A DNA stretch of 41,161 nucleotides. Origin: Roseovarius aestuariivivens (lineage in GTDB: Bacteria > Pseudomonadota > Alphaproteobacteria > Rhodobacterales > Rhodobacteraceae). Below the pieces are notes generated by a model. The model saw only the letters and a program-made list of their open reading frames with translations. It was not told the DNA's origin and searched no databases. A program made the position numbers and the translations under genes. Shown here one piece after another: positions 27,107-36,042 of the stretch. The DNA is taken from assembly GCF_004761875.1 (NCBI RefSeq), contig NZ_SJEY01000016.1, positions 1 to 41,161 on the forward strand. The letters are read 5' to 3'. Each line of letters opens with the position of its first letter. The first letter of the stretch is position 1.

Positions 27107-29617
27107 TTAGCCCCTAGGTTGCACCGCCTTCACGGCGAACGCCGATAGAATGTGCGCGGCGAGGGCGGGTTCATCGGCGTCGGGCGTGTAGGGCAGGCAT
27201 ACTCCGTTCTTCGCGGCCCGCACCGCGTCGCCCTGCGCACCGAGCCCGAACGCCATCACCGGCAACCCGGTTTGCAGCGCCTCATGGGTGGTGAAGGAAA
27301 AAGTTTCGGGCCAGAGCGAGGGGATCAGCCAATGCGTGATCCCGTAGTGCCGTATCAGCGCGGGGATGTCCGCAGGTTCATAGCGCCCGTGCACGCGGCA
27401 GCTCTTTGGCAGGGCGAAGGCCGGGTCGATATCACCGATGAGGACCATGGCGCCGCCCCGTTCGGCCTCGGTCATCTCTGCGAGGACCTGAACCAGCCGC
27501 GCGCCTTTGTGGGGTGCGATATTGCCAAGGATTGCCAGAACAGGCGGGCGCGTGTCCGCTGGCGGGGCCACCGCGCCGTAGGACACGGCGGGCCGGTGCG
27601 GTGTCACCTCGATCCGGTCGGCGAGGTCGGGCCAGACCTTGGCCACGATGCCGGCGCTGGAGGCGCTGAAGACCCGGATCGCGGCGGCGTCGCGCAAGAG
27701 CGCGCCCCAGCGATCCTGCCACGTCGCCAGATCGATCCTTTGCCCGTCGGGCCGCAGCGTCGCGAAGGCGTCGGCGGTTCCGGGCGGCAGGGCGGCCAGC
27801 CTGTCGGGGGTGATCGGCCCGTGATAGCGCCCTTGTCCGTCGAGCAGCGTCATTGAAGGCGCCAGCGGCAGGAAATCGTGGAAAAGCACCTCGATCCGGT
27901 CTTCCGGGCCGCGTGCGAGGCCGCGCAGGACGTCCGGCAGGGTGACCGGATCGGAGTCGCCCACCCCGCAGGAATAGACAATTCGGCGCTGCCCGATCGG
28001 GTCAAGCAGCGCCTCGACAAGGTCAAGATCGTCGGTCCATCCGGCGGTGACGCCGCCCGCACTCCAGACTTCGAGCTGCCACCGCGCGGGGCCGCCGACC
28101 CGCAGCACGACGGAGGGCCGGTCGCCAGCCGCCAGATCCTCGGCGATACGCGCGCGAAGCCAGTGTTCGGCCCCACCCCCGAGAGCATGGGCGAGATAGA
28201 TGGGCACCTGCGCGCCGGGCCGCACGCTGCCCGCCCAGGCCAGCGCCAGCGCAACGCGTGGCCCGCGCATCGGGTCGACGGTCAGGAAATCCTGCACCTC
28301 GGCATCGTAGCCCGGATAGCGCCGCGACACGATCTCGCCGTTGCGCGCCAGCAGTGCCGCCTTCTTGTCCGTGCCGAAGCTTGCGCCGCCGCGATGTTCG
28401 ACGAAAAGCGCCGCCGAGCCGAGATGCCGCCCGCCCATCGCGCGTACCTTCTGGCACCAGTCGACCTCTTCGCCGTAGCCCTGTCCGAACGCCGTGTCGA
28501 ACCAGGGCACCCGCGCGAGAAACGCCGCCGAGAGCGCCATGCAGAACCCCACCCCGGTCGGGGCCGGCACGAGAGCGGTCGCCGGGTCGAGCCGTGCGGC
28601 GGTCCGGTCGATCGCATCGGCCTGCTTCGGGCGCAAATCCTGCCGTGCGCAGATTGACGGCACCGTGAAGATCTCGGCGTCATTCGACATGGGCGTGACG
28701 CTGGCCACGTCCGGATCGGCAAGCAGCGGCGCGACCAGCCGGCTGGCCCAACCCGGCGGCACCAGCGCATCGGTATTGAGCAGGATGACCGGGCGGTCGC
28801 GGAGCGCGGGATCGGCGCGCAAGGTGTCGAAGGCGGCGTTCACGCTGACAATGAAGCCTTGATTGGTGTCGTGTTCGATCACCGTGACCTGCCCCGCCGG
28901 GCGCGTGGCGGCCCAGTTGCGCAGCATCGGTCTGACACCCGGGTCGGTCGAGCCGTCCTCGACGGCGATGAGACGCCAGTCGAGATCGGTATGCCGGGCG
29001 ATCCGGTCGAGACACTCGCGCGTCAACTCTGCTGCGTTGTAGACCGGCAGCACCAGCACGACCGGCGACGGCGCGGCGGCCTGTTTCGTCGGCGTCGGGG
29101 GTGCGGCGAACAACGTGGCCGGGATCGGCCCGGCAGGCACCTCTCCGGCGGTGAGCCGAAGCCGGGTCTTGATCCGCGCCTTGCTGTCGGGATCCCGCCG
29201 GATCAGCCAGCGGCAGAGAAGCGGCAGGAGCAGAACCACACGCCAGCAGAACTCGGCGGTGTAGTAGGCGCGCTGCCAGCGCAGCCCGGACAGGCGAAGC
29301 GGAACCTCCGGGCCGTCCTCGTAGCGCAGGACCGGGGCCGGCCCCGCCGCGAGGTCGGAAGCGGGCCAGGGTGTTTCGAAGTGAAAGGCGGTTTCGGCGG
29401 CGGGCAAATGCCGCTTCAGCGCGATGCGCCCGGCCTGCAGATGCAGCCGGCCCGGCCCGGCATGGCCCGACACCGTCAGCCTTTGCCCGGCCCAGGCGAT
29501 CGCGTCGATCCGCCCGACAGTCCGGCCTTCGGCATCCCGGATCAGACCCGGCTGCCCGGTCAGGTGCAGAGCCTGATTGAGATACCTTTGACGCAGGCCC
29601 AGAAACCGGCGCAGCAT
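27107..29617 (-). CDS. Two-module glycosyltransferase (GT2 + GT4-like)
   Basis: The 836-residue protein begins with about 180 residues of low similarity to anything I know, including a hydrophobic patch (VVLLLPLLCRWLI). A GT2 module follows at about 185-440 (VVLVLPVYNAAE, VEDGSTD, LNTDALV, GEEVDWCQK) and a GT-B family 4-like module at about 475-830, with LAILGNIAPHKGARL and SLWPETFSFTTHEALQTGLPVMAF, the donor-binding region. It is probably cytoplasmic or membrane-associated and helps build the surface polysaccharide. It lies upstream of the larger glycosyltransferase on the same strand with a 243-bp gap, and diverges from the kps-type genes. Substrates are unknown. Confidence 0.82.
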   Translation of the reverse strand: MLRRFLGLRQRYLNQALHLTGQPGLIRDAEGRTVGRIDAIAWAGQRLTVSGHAGPGRLHLQAGRIALKRHLPAAETAFHFETPWPASDLAAGPAPVLRYEDGPEVPLRLSGLRWQRAYYTAEFCWRVVLLLPLLCRWLIRRDPDSKARIKTRLRLTAGEVPAGPIPATLFAAPPTPTKQAAAPSPVVLVLPVYNAAELTRECLDRIARHTDLDWRLIAVEDGSTDPGVRPMLRNWAATRPAGQVTVIEHDTNQGFIVSVNAAFDTLRADPALRDRPVILLNTDALVPPGWASRLVAPLLADPDVASVTPMSNDAEIFTVPSICARQDLRPKQADAIDRTAARLDPATALVPAPTGVGFCMALSAAFLARVPWFDTAFGQGYGEEVDWCQKVRAMGGRHLGSAALFVEHRGGASFGTDKKAALLARNGEIVSRRYPGYDAEVQDFLTVDPMRGPRVALALAWAGSVRPGAQVPIYLAHALGGGAEHWLRARIAEDLAAGDRPSVVLRVGGPARWQLEVWSAGGVTAGWTDDLDLVEALLDPIGQRRIVYSCGVGDSDPVTLPDVLRGLARGPEDRIEVLFHDFLPLAPSMTLLDGQGRYHGPITPDRLAALPPGTADAFATLRPDGQRIDLATWQDRWGALLRDAAAIRVFSASSAGIVAKVWPDLADRIEVTPHRPAVSYGAVAPPADTRPPVLAILGNIAPHKGARLVQVLAEMTEAERGGAMVLIGDIDPAFALPKSCRVHGRYEPADIPALIRHYGITHWLIPSLWPETFSFTTHEALQTGLPVMAFGLGAQGDAVRAAKNGVCLPYTPDADEPALAAHILSAFAVKAVQPRG

Positions 29618-29935
29618 CAGGTCCGATCCTGTCGCGGGTCAGCGGCGGTGACTGTCATGAATATTCTTTCGGCAGTGGTCTTCGTCTGACCCGGTGTACA
29701 GCCGACCGGCCCGCGCCGCCAGACGCCGCAAGGCATGGTATGCCGCGTAATGCCCAAAAGGCACCGCCGGCGCGCCGGGCCGTTGAGCGTGCCCTTCAGA
29801 ATTGCTACATGCGGGTGCAAAGGCCTGTATATCCTTGTTTTCGGGCCACGATTAGACCAGCTTATCGGCAGCAGGGCCATCACCTGCCGTATTTTGGACG
29901 CCACATCCCTCGACCTGAAAGGTGCACAACGCCCC
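29618..29935. other. Divergent intergenic region between glycosyltransferase and kps-type genes
   Basis: This 318-bp stretch must hold promoters for both directions. The right part, from about 29790, is AT-richer and could hold the kps-type promoter (TATATCC near 29828 as a weak -10 candidate). No gene or structured RNA is recognised. Confidence 0.4.
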
Positions 29936-31087
29936 ATGACCGAAATCAATGCAGGTCTCGCGACCGTTTCGAGCGCGCGCTTCAAGCTGCGGCATTGGCT
30001 TGTGGTGATCAGCTTTGTCGCGCTTGTGGTGGTCCCGTCGCTGACGGGCTGGTGGTACCTGTGGGCGCGGGCGTCGGACCGGTATGAATCGACCGTGGGC
30101 TTTTCGGTGCGCACCGAGGAGCTGGGATCGGCGCTTGAGATGCTGGGCGGGATCGCCGAGATGTCGGGATCGTCGAGTTCGGATACCGAGATCCTGTACA
30201 ATTTCATCCAGAGCCAGGAACTGGTGCGCGAGATCGACGAGCGGATTGACCTGCGCGGGATCTGGGCCAAGGGCGATCCGGAGAAAGACCCGATCTTCGC
30301 CTATGATCCGCCCGGCACGATCGAGGACCTGGTGGCCTATTGGCGGCGGATGGTGAATGTCTATGACGCCGACGCAGGTCTACTGGAGCTATACGTTCAG
30401 GCCTTCACGCCGGAGGACGCGCAATTGATCGCGCAGGAGATCTATGGCGAGAGCACGGAGATGATCAACCGGCTTTCGGCCATCGCGCGCCAGGACGCCA
30501 CCAGCTATGCCCGCGAGGAACTGGATCAGGCCGAGGAACGGCTGAGCCGCGCCCGGCGCGAGCTGACGCAGTTCCGCAACCAGTCGCAGATCGTCGATCC
30601 CTCGGCCTCGGTCCAGAGCCAGATGGGTCTTTTGTCGTCTCTGCAGCTGCAGCTGGCCGAAACGCTGATCGATCTGGACATCATCAAGGCGACCGCGAGT
30701 TCCAACGACCCGCGGCTGGCGCAGCTGGAGCGGCGCGTGGCGGTGATCGAAAGCCGGATCGAAGCGGAACGCAACAAGCTGGGCATCAGCAGCGTGGACA
30801 ATGCCGCCAACGACGCCTTTGCCGACCTTGTCGGCGAGTTCGAACGGTTGTCGGCGGAACGCGACTTTGCCCAGGAATCCTATACCGCCGCGCGCGCCGC
30901 CTATGAGGCGGCGATCGCAGAGGCGCGGCGGCAGAGCCGCTATCTGGCCGCGCATGTGCGCCCGACGCTAGCCGAGGCGCCGACCCATCCGCAGCGCTAC
31001 ACGCTTCTGGCGTTGACCATGCTTTTCGCGTTTCTCAGCTGGGCCATCCTGGTGCTGGCCGGATATGCCTTGCGCGACCGCAGCTAA
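29936..31087 (+). CDS. kpsE: Capsule export inner-membrane protein, KpsE/BexC/CtrB family
   Basis: The 383-residue protein has the family layout: a membrane helix near the N-terminus (about 20-42, LVVISFVALVVVPSLTGW), a long periplasmic part with coiled coils (about 186-285 and 297-345), the Pro-containing stretch RPTLAEAPTHP, and a C-terminal membrane helix (354-376). Such proteins span the periplasm and link the ABC exporter to the outer-membrane channel. ATG 29936 is preferred, since the conserved part begins soon after and the frame upstream from 29735 looks non-coding. It is followed after 12 bp by the ATPase gene. The symbol is by family only. Confidence 0.85.
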   Translation: MTEINAGLATVSSARFKLRHWLVVISFVALVVVPSLTGWWYLWARASDRYESTVGFSVRTEELGSALEMLGGIAEMSGSSSSDTEILYNFIQSQELVREIDERIDLRGIWAKGDPEKDPIFAYDPPGTIEDLVAYWRRMVNVYDADAGLLELYVQAFTPEDAQLIAQEIYGESTEMINRLSAIARQDATSYAREELDQAEERLSRARRELTQFRNQSQIVDPSASVQSQMGLLSSLQLQLAETLIDLDIIKATASSNDPRLAQLERRVAVIESRIEAERNKLGISSVDNAANDAFADLVGEFERLSAERDFAQESYTAARAAYEAAIAEARRQSRYLAAHVRPTLAEAPTHPQRYTLLALTMLFAFLSWAILVLAGYALRDRS

Positions 31088-31099
31088 CGGGGACGGGCG

Positions 31100-32689
31100 A
31101 TGATCGTTCTGCGCAACCTGACCAAGGTCTTTCGCCTTTACGGGCGCAGGAAAGTGGTGGCCGACAACATCAATGCGACCTTCCCCTCGGGGCTTTCCGT
31201 GGGGCTTCTGGGACGCAACGGCGCGGGCAAGTCGACCCTGCTCAAGCTGATCGCGGGCACCACCCATCCGACATCGGGTCAGGTGCTGTCCAGCGGCACG
31301 ATCTCTTTCCCGGTGGGGCTGGCCAGCGCACTGCACCCGGACCTCACCGGCGCGCAGAACACGCGGTTCGTGGCGCGGATCTATGGGGCCGATACCGACG
31401 CGCTGATGGCCTATGTCGAAGAATTCGCCGAGCTGAACGAGCATTTCCACCTGCCGGTGCGGTCCTATTCGTCGGGGATGCGCGGGCGGTTGTCCTTCGG
31501 GATCAACATGGGTCTGAAATTCGACACCTACCTTGTCGATGAGATCACCGCCGTGGGCGATGCCTCTTTCCGCAAGAAAAGCCGCGACGTGTTTCTGGAC
31601 CGGATGAAGGATTCCGGCGCGATCTTCGTGAGCCATTCGATGGGCCAGATCCGCGAGATGTGCACGGCCGGGGTCTATCTCGATCGCGGCAAGCTTGAAT
31701 ATTTCGACGATGTCGAAGACGCGATCGAACGCTACATGGCCAGTCTCGACGACAGCGGCACTCACCTGATGCCCGGGCAGACCGAAAGCGTGGAGCGCAT
31801 CAAGTTTCCCTACGATTGCCAAATGCTTTTCGGTCTAGGGCTTTCGCAGACCCGGTTCGACTGGCTGAGCGATTGCCTTCGCCGCCATCGGGCCTGTCAT
31901 TTCGCCAAGACGCGCGAGGTGCATTATTTCGACACGCGCGCCGGGCTTTTGCCGGTGATCGCCGAGCGGCGGCTGAAGACCGCGCAGCAACTGGCGACGC
32001 GCATGCAGGACGAAGAAGGCGAAACGCGCCGCAACACCCTGCGTCTGCTGGGCGAGGTGAGCGAACTGGCGGCGATCCACACCGCACCGATGGAGGGCCA
32101 AGACCGTCACAAGGCGTATCTCGATTACATCCTGGCCGGGCGAAAGACGCAGCCGGTGGTCTGCGATTTCACACCGAGCTACAGCCTTCTGGATGCTGAC
32201 ACGCTGCGCGAGATGTCGATGGTCGGGCGGGCGCGGTTCACCTGCGTACTGCGCGACCCGGCGCGACGGATCTGGGCGCAAATCTGGGATCGCCTGCCGG
32301 GAAGAAACCGCACTGAGGCGGCGGCCCTGAAAGCCGCCGAGGCCCTCATTGCCGAGCCGGAGCAGCACGCGGAGGAATTCCGCGAGGCAGATTACGCCCG
32401 ACTTTTCGATGCCATCGACGAGGCTGTCGCACCCGAGCGGATCGTGTGGCTTTTCCACGAAGAGCTGACCGATCGCGAGTCGCTGCGCGACCTCTGCGAT
32501 TTCCTCGATATTCCCAACGTGCCCACCATCAACCTGCCGCCCCTGCCCGATGCGCACGAGCCGGAGATCCCGCCGCAGATCGAGGCAACGTTCCGGGATC
32601 TTCTGGCCCCGCAATACGAGGCCGCCTACGCGAAGTTCGGCGCCCGCCTGCCAGACGCCTGGGCCCCTCCCGAACGGCGGGCGGCATGA
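31100..32689 (+). CDS. KpsT-type ABC ATPase fused to a sulfotransferase-like domain
   Basis: Residues 1-220 are a KpsT-family polysaccharide-export ATPase, about the full normal length: Walker A GRNGAGKST (38-46), signature SSGMRGRL (124-131), Walker B YLVDE (144-148) and switch H179. Residues 240-529 then resemble sulfotransferases: a P-loop-like region GLGLSQTRFDWL (245-256), the KTREVHYFD element (270-278, compare KEPHFFD), DFTPSYS (356-362) and the LRDPARRIWAQ motif (384-394) that binds the 3'-phosphate of PAPS in the family. The expected PKGGTT-type lysine loop is not seen, so activity is uncertain. A fused modifying enzyme could sulfate the glycan at the export mouth. The gene overlaps no other and is followed by the KpsM-type gene. 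Confidence 0.8.
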   Translation: MIVLRNLTKVFRLYGRRKVVADNINATFPSGLSVGLLGRNGAGKSTLLKLIAGTTHPTSGQVLSSGTISFPVGLASALHPDLTGAQNTRFVARIYGADTDALMAYVEEFAELNEHFHLPVRSYSSGMRGRLSFGINMGLKFDTYLVDEITAVGDASFRKKSRDVFLDRMKDSGAIFVSHSMGQIREMCTAGVYLDRGKLEYFDDVEDAIERYMASLDDSGTHLMPGQTESVERIKFPYDCQMLFGLGLSQTRFDWLSDCLRRHRACHFAKTREVHYFDTRAGLLPVIAERRLKTAQQLATRMQDEEGETRRNTLRLLGEVSELAAIHTAPMEGQDRHKAYLDYILAGRKTQPVVCDFTPSYSLLDADTLREMSMVGRARFTCVLRDPARRIWAQIWDRLPGRNRTEAAALKAAEALIAEPEQHAEEFREADYARLFDAIDEAVAPERIVWLFHEELTDRESLRDLCDFLDIPNVPTINLPPLPDAHEPEIPPQIEATFRDLLAPQYEAAYAKFGARLPDAWAPPERRAA

Positions 32690-32815
32690 GCATCCGGCGC
32701 GGAACCGCCCCGGCCAGACAGGCCTGTCGCGCCCGACCCGGCTGTGCGATGATCAAAGGCAGGCGGATCATCCAAAGAGGCGGACGGGGGCCCTGACGTG
32801 AGCCAAAGGAGCCGC

Positions 32816-33610
32816 ATGGCCAATCTTCAAGTCAAGTCGCCCCGCCCGCGCTTTGTGAGCCTGCGCACGGTCATGGCGCTGATCCTGCGCGAGATGACCG
32901 CCACCTATGGCCGGTCTCCGGGCGGATATGTCTGGGCCATTCTTGAACCGGCGCTTGGCATCGCGCTTTTGTCCGCCGTCTTCGCCGTGGGCTTTCGCAC
33001 ACCGCCTCTCGGTTGGAATTTCGCCATTTTCTTCGCCTCGGGTATGATGCCGTTCCTGGCTTTCAACACGATCTCGTCGAAGGTGGCGCAGGCGATGCTT
33101 TATTCGCGCCCGCTGCTCTCCTATCCGCGCGTGACCTATGTCGACGCGATCCTGGCACGCACGATCCTGGCAACGCTGACGCAGCTACTGGTGGGGTTCC
33201 TGATCCTTTACGGAATCACCGCGATCTGGGACACGCGCACTGTTTTCCAGATCGACCGGGCGCTTCTGTCCTACACGATGACGGTCTGCCTGGGTTTGTC
33301 GGTGGGGCTGGTGAATTGCTTCATGATGACAATGTTCCCGATTTACCAGCAGATCTGGTCCATCGCCACGCGGCCGCTGTTTCTCGTGTCCGGCATCATC
33401 ATCCTGCTGGAGCCGATCCCGGAACCCTATTACTCGATCCTGTGGTACAATCCGCTGATGCATGTGACCGGCGAGATGCGCGGTGCCTTCTACCTGCAAT
33501 ACGAGGCGAAATACGTCTCGCCCGCCTATGTCTTCGGGTTTTGCCTTGTGACCGGTCTTCTGGGCATGCTGTTGCTGCACAGATACCATCGCGATATGCT
33601 TGAGCGCTGA
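32816..33610 (+). CDS. kpsM: ABC-2 type polysaccharide export permease, KpsM family
   Basis: The 264-residue protein with six hydrophobic segments belongs to the KpsM/RfbA-type ABC-2 permeases. Marks are the N-terminal LRTVMALILREMTATYGRSP opening with WAILEPALGIALLS, and the LWYNPLMHVTGEMRGAFYLQY segment near the C-terminus. It forms the inner-membrane channel with the ATPase encoded upstream and passes the polymer to KpsE and an outer-membrane protein. ATG 32816 follows AAAGGAG; a GTG at 32798 is the alternative. The 126-bp gap to the ATPase gene holds no gene. Confidence 0.9.
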   Translation: MANLQVKSPRPRFVSLRTVMALILREMTATYGRSPGGYVWAILEPALGIALLSAVFAVGFRTPPLGWNFAIFFASGMMPFLAFNTISSKVAQAMLYSRPLLSYPRVTYVDAILARTILATLTQLLVGFLILYGITAIWDTRTVFQIDRALLSYTMTVCLGLSVGLVNCFMMTMFPIYQQIWSIATRPLFLVSGIIILLEPIPEPYYSILWYNPLMHVTGEMRGAFYLQYEAKYVSPAYVFGFCLVTGLLGMLLLHRYHRDMLER

Positions 33611-33692
33611 CGGCCTGGCCCGCCGGTAAAGCGGCTTGCCGGAAGGCAAAAGCGCCTGTAGCCAGAAAGAAAACGCTGTGGAAAGGGTCGAG

Positions 33693-35138
33693 ATGGTTCA
33701 GGTGACGCCCGTATTGCTGTGCGGAGGGTCGGGCACCCGGTTGTGGCCGCTGTCGCGCAAGAGCTTTCCCAAGCAGTTCACCGCGATCCAGCAGGACGAA
33801 ACCCTGTTCCAGGCCTCGGCCCTGCGGCTGCACGGTCAGACGGGCGATGCGGTCTTTGCGCCGCCTCTGATCGTCACGGCCAGCGATTTCCGCTTTATCG
33901 TCACCGAACAGCTAACCGCCGTGGGGATCGATCCGGGCGCTATCCTGATCGAACCGGAAGGGCGCAATACGGCGCCGGCGGTTCTGGCCGCCGCGCTGCA
34001 CGCGCAGGCCGAAGACCCAGACGCGATCCTGCTGGTGGCGCCCAGCGATCATGTCATTCCCGAAACGACCGCGTTTCGTGCCGCGGTGGACCGCGGGCTG
34101 GAAGCAGTGGCGGCGGGACGCATCGTGACCTTCGGGATCACGCCGGACCGGGCCGAGACCGGCTATGGCTATCTGGAACTGGCCGAGGCCCCCGACGGGA
34201 GCGGCCGCCCTGCCGCGCTGTCGCGCTTTGTCGAGAAGCCGGACGTCGCGACGGCGCAACGCATGATCGAGGCCGGCAATTTCCTTTGGAACGCGGGGAT
34301 CTTCATGTTCGCCGCGAAGGACATCCTGACCGCCTACGACACACATGCCCCGACGCTTGTGCCGCCGGTGCGTGCCGCGGTGCAAGAGGCGCGCAGCGAT
34401 CTGGGTTTCCTGCGGCTTGACCCGGAGGCCTGGTCACGGGTGGAGGATATCTCGGTCGATTACGCGGTGATGGAAAAGGCGCCCAACCTCTCCGCCGTCC
34501 CCTTTGGCGGAGCCTGGTCGGATCTGGGCAGCTGGACGGCGGTGCATCGAGAAAGCCCGCGCGACGACGCCGGCGTGGCGGTCTCTGAACATGCGCATGC
34601 CATCGACTGCACCGAGACGCTGTTGCGCTGTGAAAGCGCGGAGATGGAACTGGTCGGTATCGGGCTGAAGAGTATCGTGGCGGTGGTCACGTCCGACGCG
34701 GTGCTGGTGGCCGACGCGGACCGCACGCAGGACGTCAAGGCCGCCGTCAGCCTGCTGAAAGAGCGCGGCCTGCGCCAGGCCGAGGCCTTTGCGATGGATC
34801 ACCGTCCCTGGGGCCATTTCGAGACGCTGGCGCTGGCCGACCGGTTCCAGGTCAAGCGCATCGTCGTCAAACCCGGGGCGGCGCTGTCGCTGCAAAGCCA
34901 TGTGCACCGGGCGGAACACTGGGTCGTCGTGTCGGGTACGGCGCGCGTAACGGTGGGCGAGACCGTGACGCTCTTGTCCGAGAACCAGTCGGTTTACGTG
35001 CCGCTGGGCGAGAAGCACCGGCTGGAAAACCCCGGCAAGGTGCCGATGATCCTGATCGAAGTGCAGACCGGCAGCTACCTAGGCGAAGACGACATCATTC
35101 GATACGAGGACGTCTACGCCAGAGAGGCCCAGCCCTGA
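33693..35138 (+). CDS. manC: Mannose-1-phosphate guanylyltransferase / mannose-6-phosphate isomerase
   Basis: The 481-residue bifunctional enzyme makes GDP-mannose. The N-terminal nucleotidyltransferase part has GGSGTRLWPLSRKSFPKQF (11-29), EPEGRNTAPA and FVEKPD; the C-terminal part (from about 370) is the cupin of type II phosphomannose isomerases, with RPWGHFETL, VVKPGAALSLQSHVHRAEHW and VPLGEKHRLENPG. It provides the precursor for mannose-, fucose- or mannuronate-containing polymers, in line with the neighbouring export genes. ATG 33693 is chosen since the conserved sequence begins there and GAAAGGG precedes it. The gene is the last of the rightward group; a hairpin follows. Confidence 0.93.
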   Translation: MVQVTPVLLCGGSGTRLWPLSRKSFPKQFTAIQQDETLFQASALRLHGQTGDAVFAPPLIVTASDFRFIVTEQLTAVGIDPGAILIEPEGRNTAPAVLAAALHAQAEDPDAILLVAPSDHVIPETTAFRAAVDRGLEAVAAGRIVTFGITPDRAETGYGYLELAEAPDGSGRPAALSRFVEKPDVATAQRMIEAGNFLWNAGIFMFAAKDILTAYDTHAPTLVPPVRAAVQEARSDLGFLRLDPEAWSRVEDISVDYAVMEKAPNLSAVPFGGAWSDLGSWTAVHRESPRDDAGVAVSEHAHAIDCTETLLRCESAEMELVGIGLKSIVAVVTSDAVLVADADRTQDVKAAVSLLKERGLRQAEAFAMDHRPWGHFETLALADRFQVKRIVVKPGAALSLQSHVHRAEHWVVVSGTARVTVGETVTLLSENQSVYVPLGEKHRLENPGKVPMILIEVQTGSYLGEDDIIRYEDVYAREAQP

Positions 35139-35143
35139 GCGAC

Positions 35144-35167
35144 CGCCCGGACCATCAGGCCCGGGCG
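35144..35167. terminator. Hairpin between convergent manC and RTX gene
   Basis: CGCCCGG pairs with CCGGGCG around a 10-base loop, directly after the manC stop and 8 bp beyond the RTX stop on the other strand. No T run follows on either strand, so it is a weak or bidirectional terminator candidate. Confidence 0.45.
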
Positions 35168-35175
35168 CCGCATCC

Positions 35176-36042
35176 TCAGAAGATTTCGATATCCGCCGCG
35201 GTCACCGTGGCGTTCTGCTCGAAGGTGGCGATGAGTTCCTGCGCGCCGGCACCGGAGCCGTCGGCATCGAACCAGAGCTGCCCCGAGGCCTGATCGAAGA
35301 TGAACCGGTCGGACGCATCCGCCGCCGCGGTGCCCGCCACGAAATCCGCGGCCGAGAGCACGCCCGCCGCCATCCCGCCGAAGACCGTGCCTTTCATGAG
35401 CAGGCGGTCGCCTTCATTCGCCTCGTTGGTGTTGAAATCGATGATCCGGTCGACGTTATCTGGGCCAATCGCACGGTCGAAGACGAAGGTGTCGGCACCG
35501 CGCTGACCCTTCAGCGTGTCGCGCCCTTCCCGGCCCACGATGGTATTCGAGAACGGCGTGCCGACGATCGTGTTGTCGAGCCCGTTGCCGATTCCGTTGA
35601 AGATCGCAGGGCTGCCATCCTTGGTGCGCACGGTCTGCATGAAGAGCTGTTCGACATGCGCGGCCAGTGCGTAGGACTGGTAGGCCAGCACCACGTCGTT
35701 GCCCTCGCCGAACTCCTCGACGATCACATCGCCGGGGGTGCGCAGGATGTAGCGGTCGTCGCCAAGCCCGCCGACCATCGTGTCATTGTTCTTGCCACCG
35801 TCGATGACGTTGTCGGCGTCGTTGCCGGTGATCCGGTTCTGCAACCCGTTGCCCGCGCCAAGCCGCGCCGTGCCGGTCAGTTCCAGGTCCTCGATATGCT
35901 TGCGTCCCATGCGGAAATCGACCTCGGACACGACGGTGTCGTGACCCGCCCACTTGCGGCTTTCCGCCACCCGGTCGCCGGCGTCGTCCACATAGATCCG
36001 GTCCGACCCCGGCCCGCCAATCAGGAGGTCCGCGCCCGCCCC
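35176..36042 (-). repeat. Shared C-terminal RTX/secretion module (copy 1; others at 38779-39628 and 41057-41161)
   Basis: The three RTX genes carry C-terminal modules whose proteins are nearly identical, for example FDRAIGPDNVDRIIDFNTN and QLWFDADGSGAGAQELIATF, ending ADIEIF. The similarity extends past the stop codon between copies 1 and 3 (about 35154-35205 and 41034-41085), but not to copy 2. Confidence 0.85.

Noticed and set aside
29735..29935. N-terminal extension of the KpsE-type protein by 67 residues
   Set aside because: The extension has no family similarity and lies in the divergent promoter region; the ATG at 29936 precedes the expected cytoplasmic tail and first helix.
33013..33603. 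Long plus-strand frame of 196 codons inside the kpsM-type gene
   Set aside because: It lies wholly within a well-supported membrane protein gene in another frame and has composition typical of a GC-rich shadow frame.
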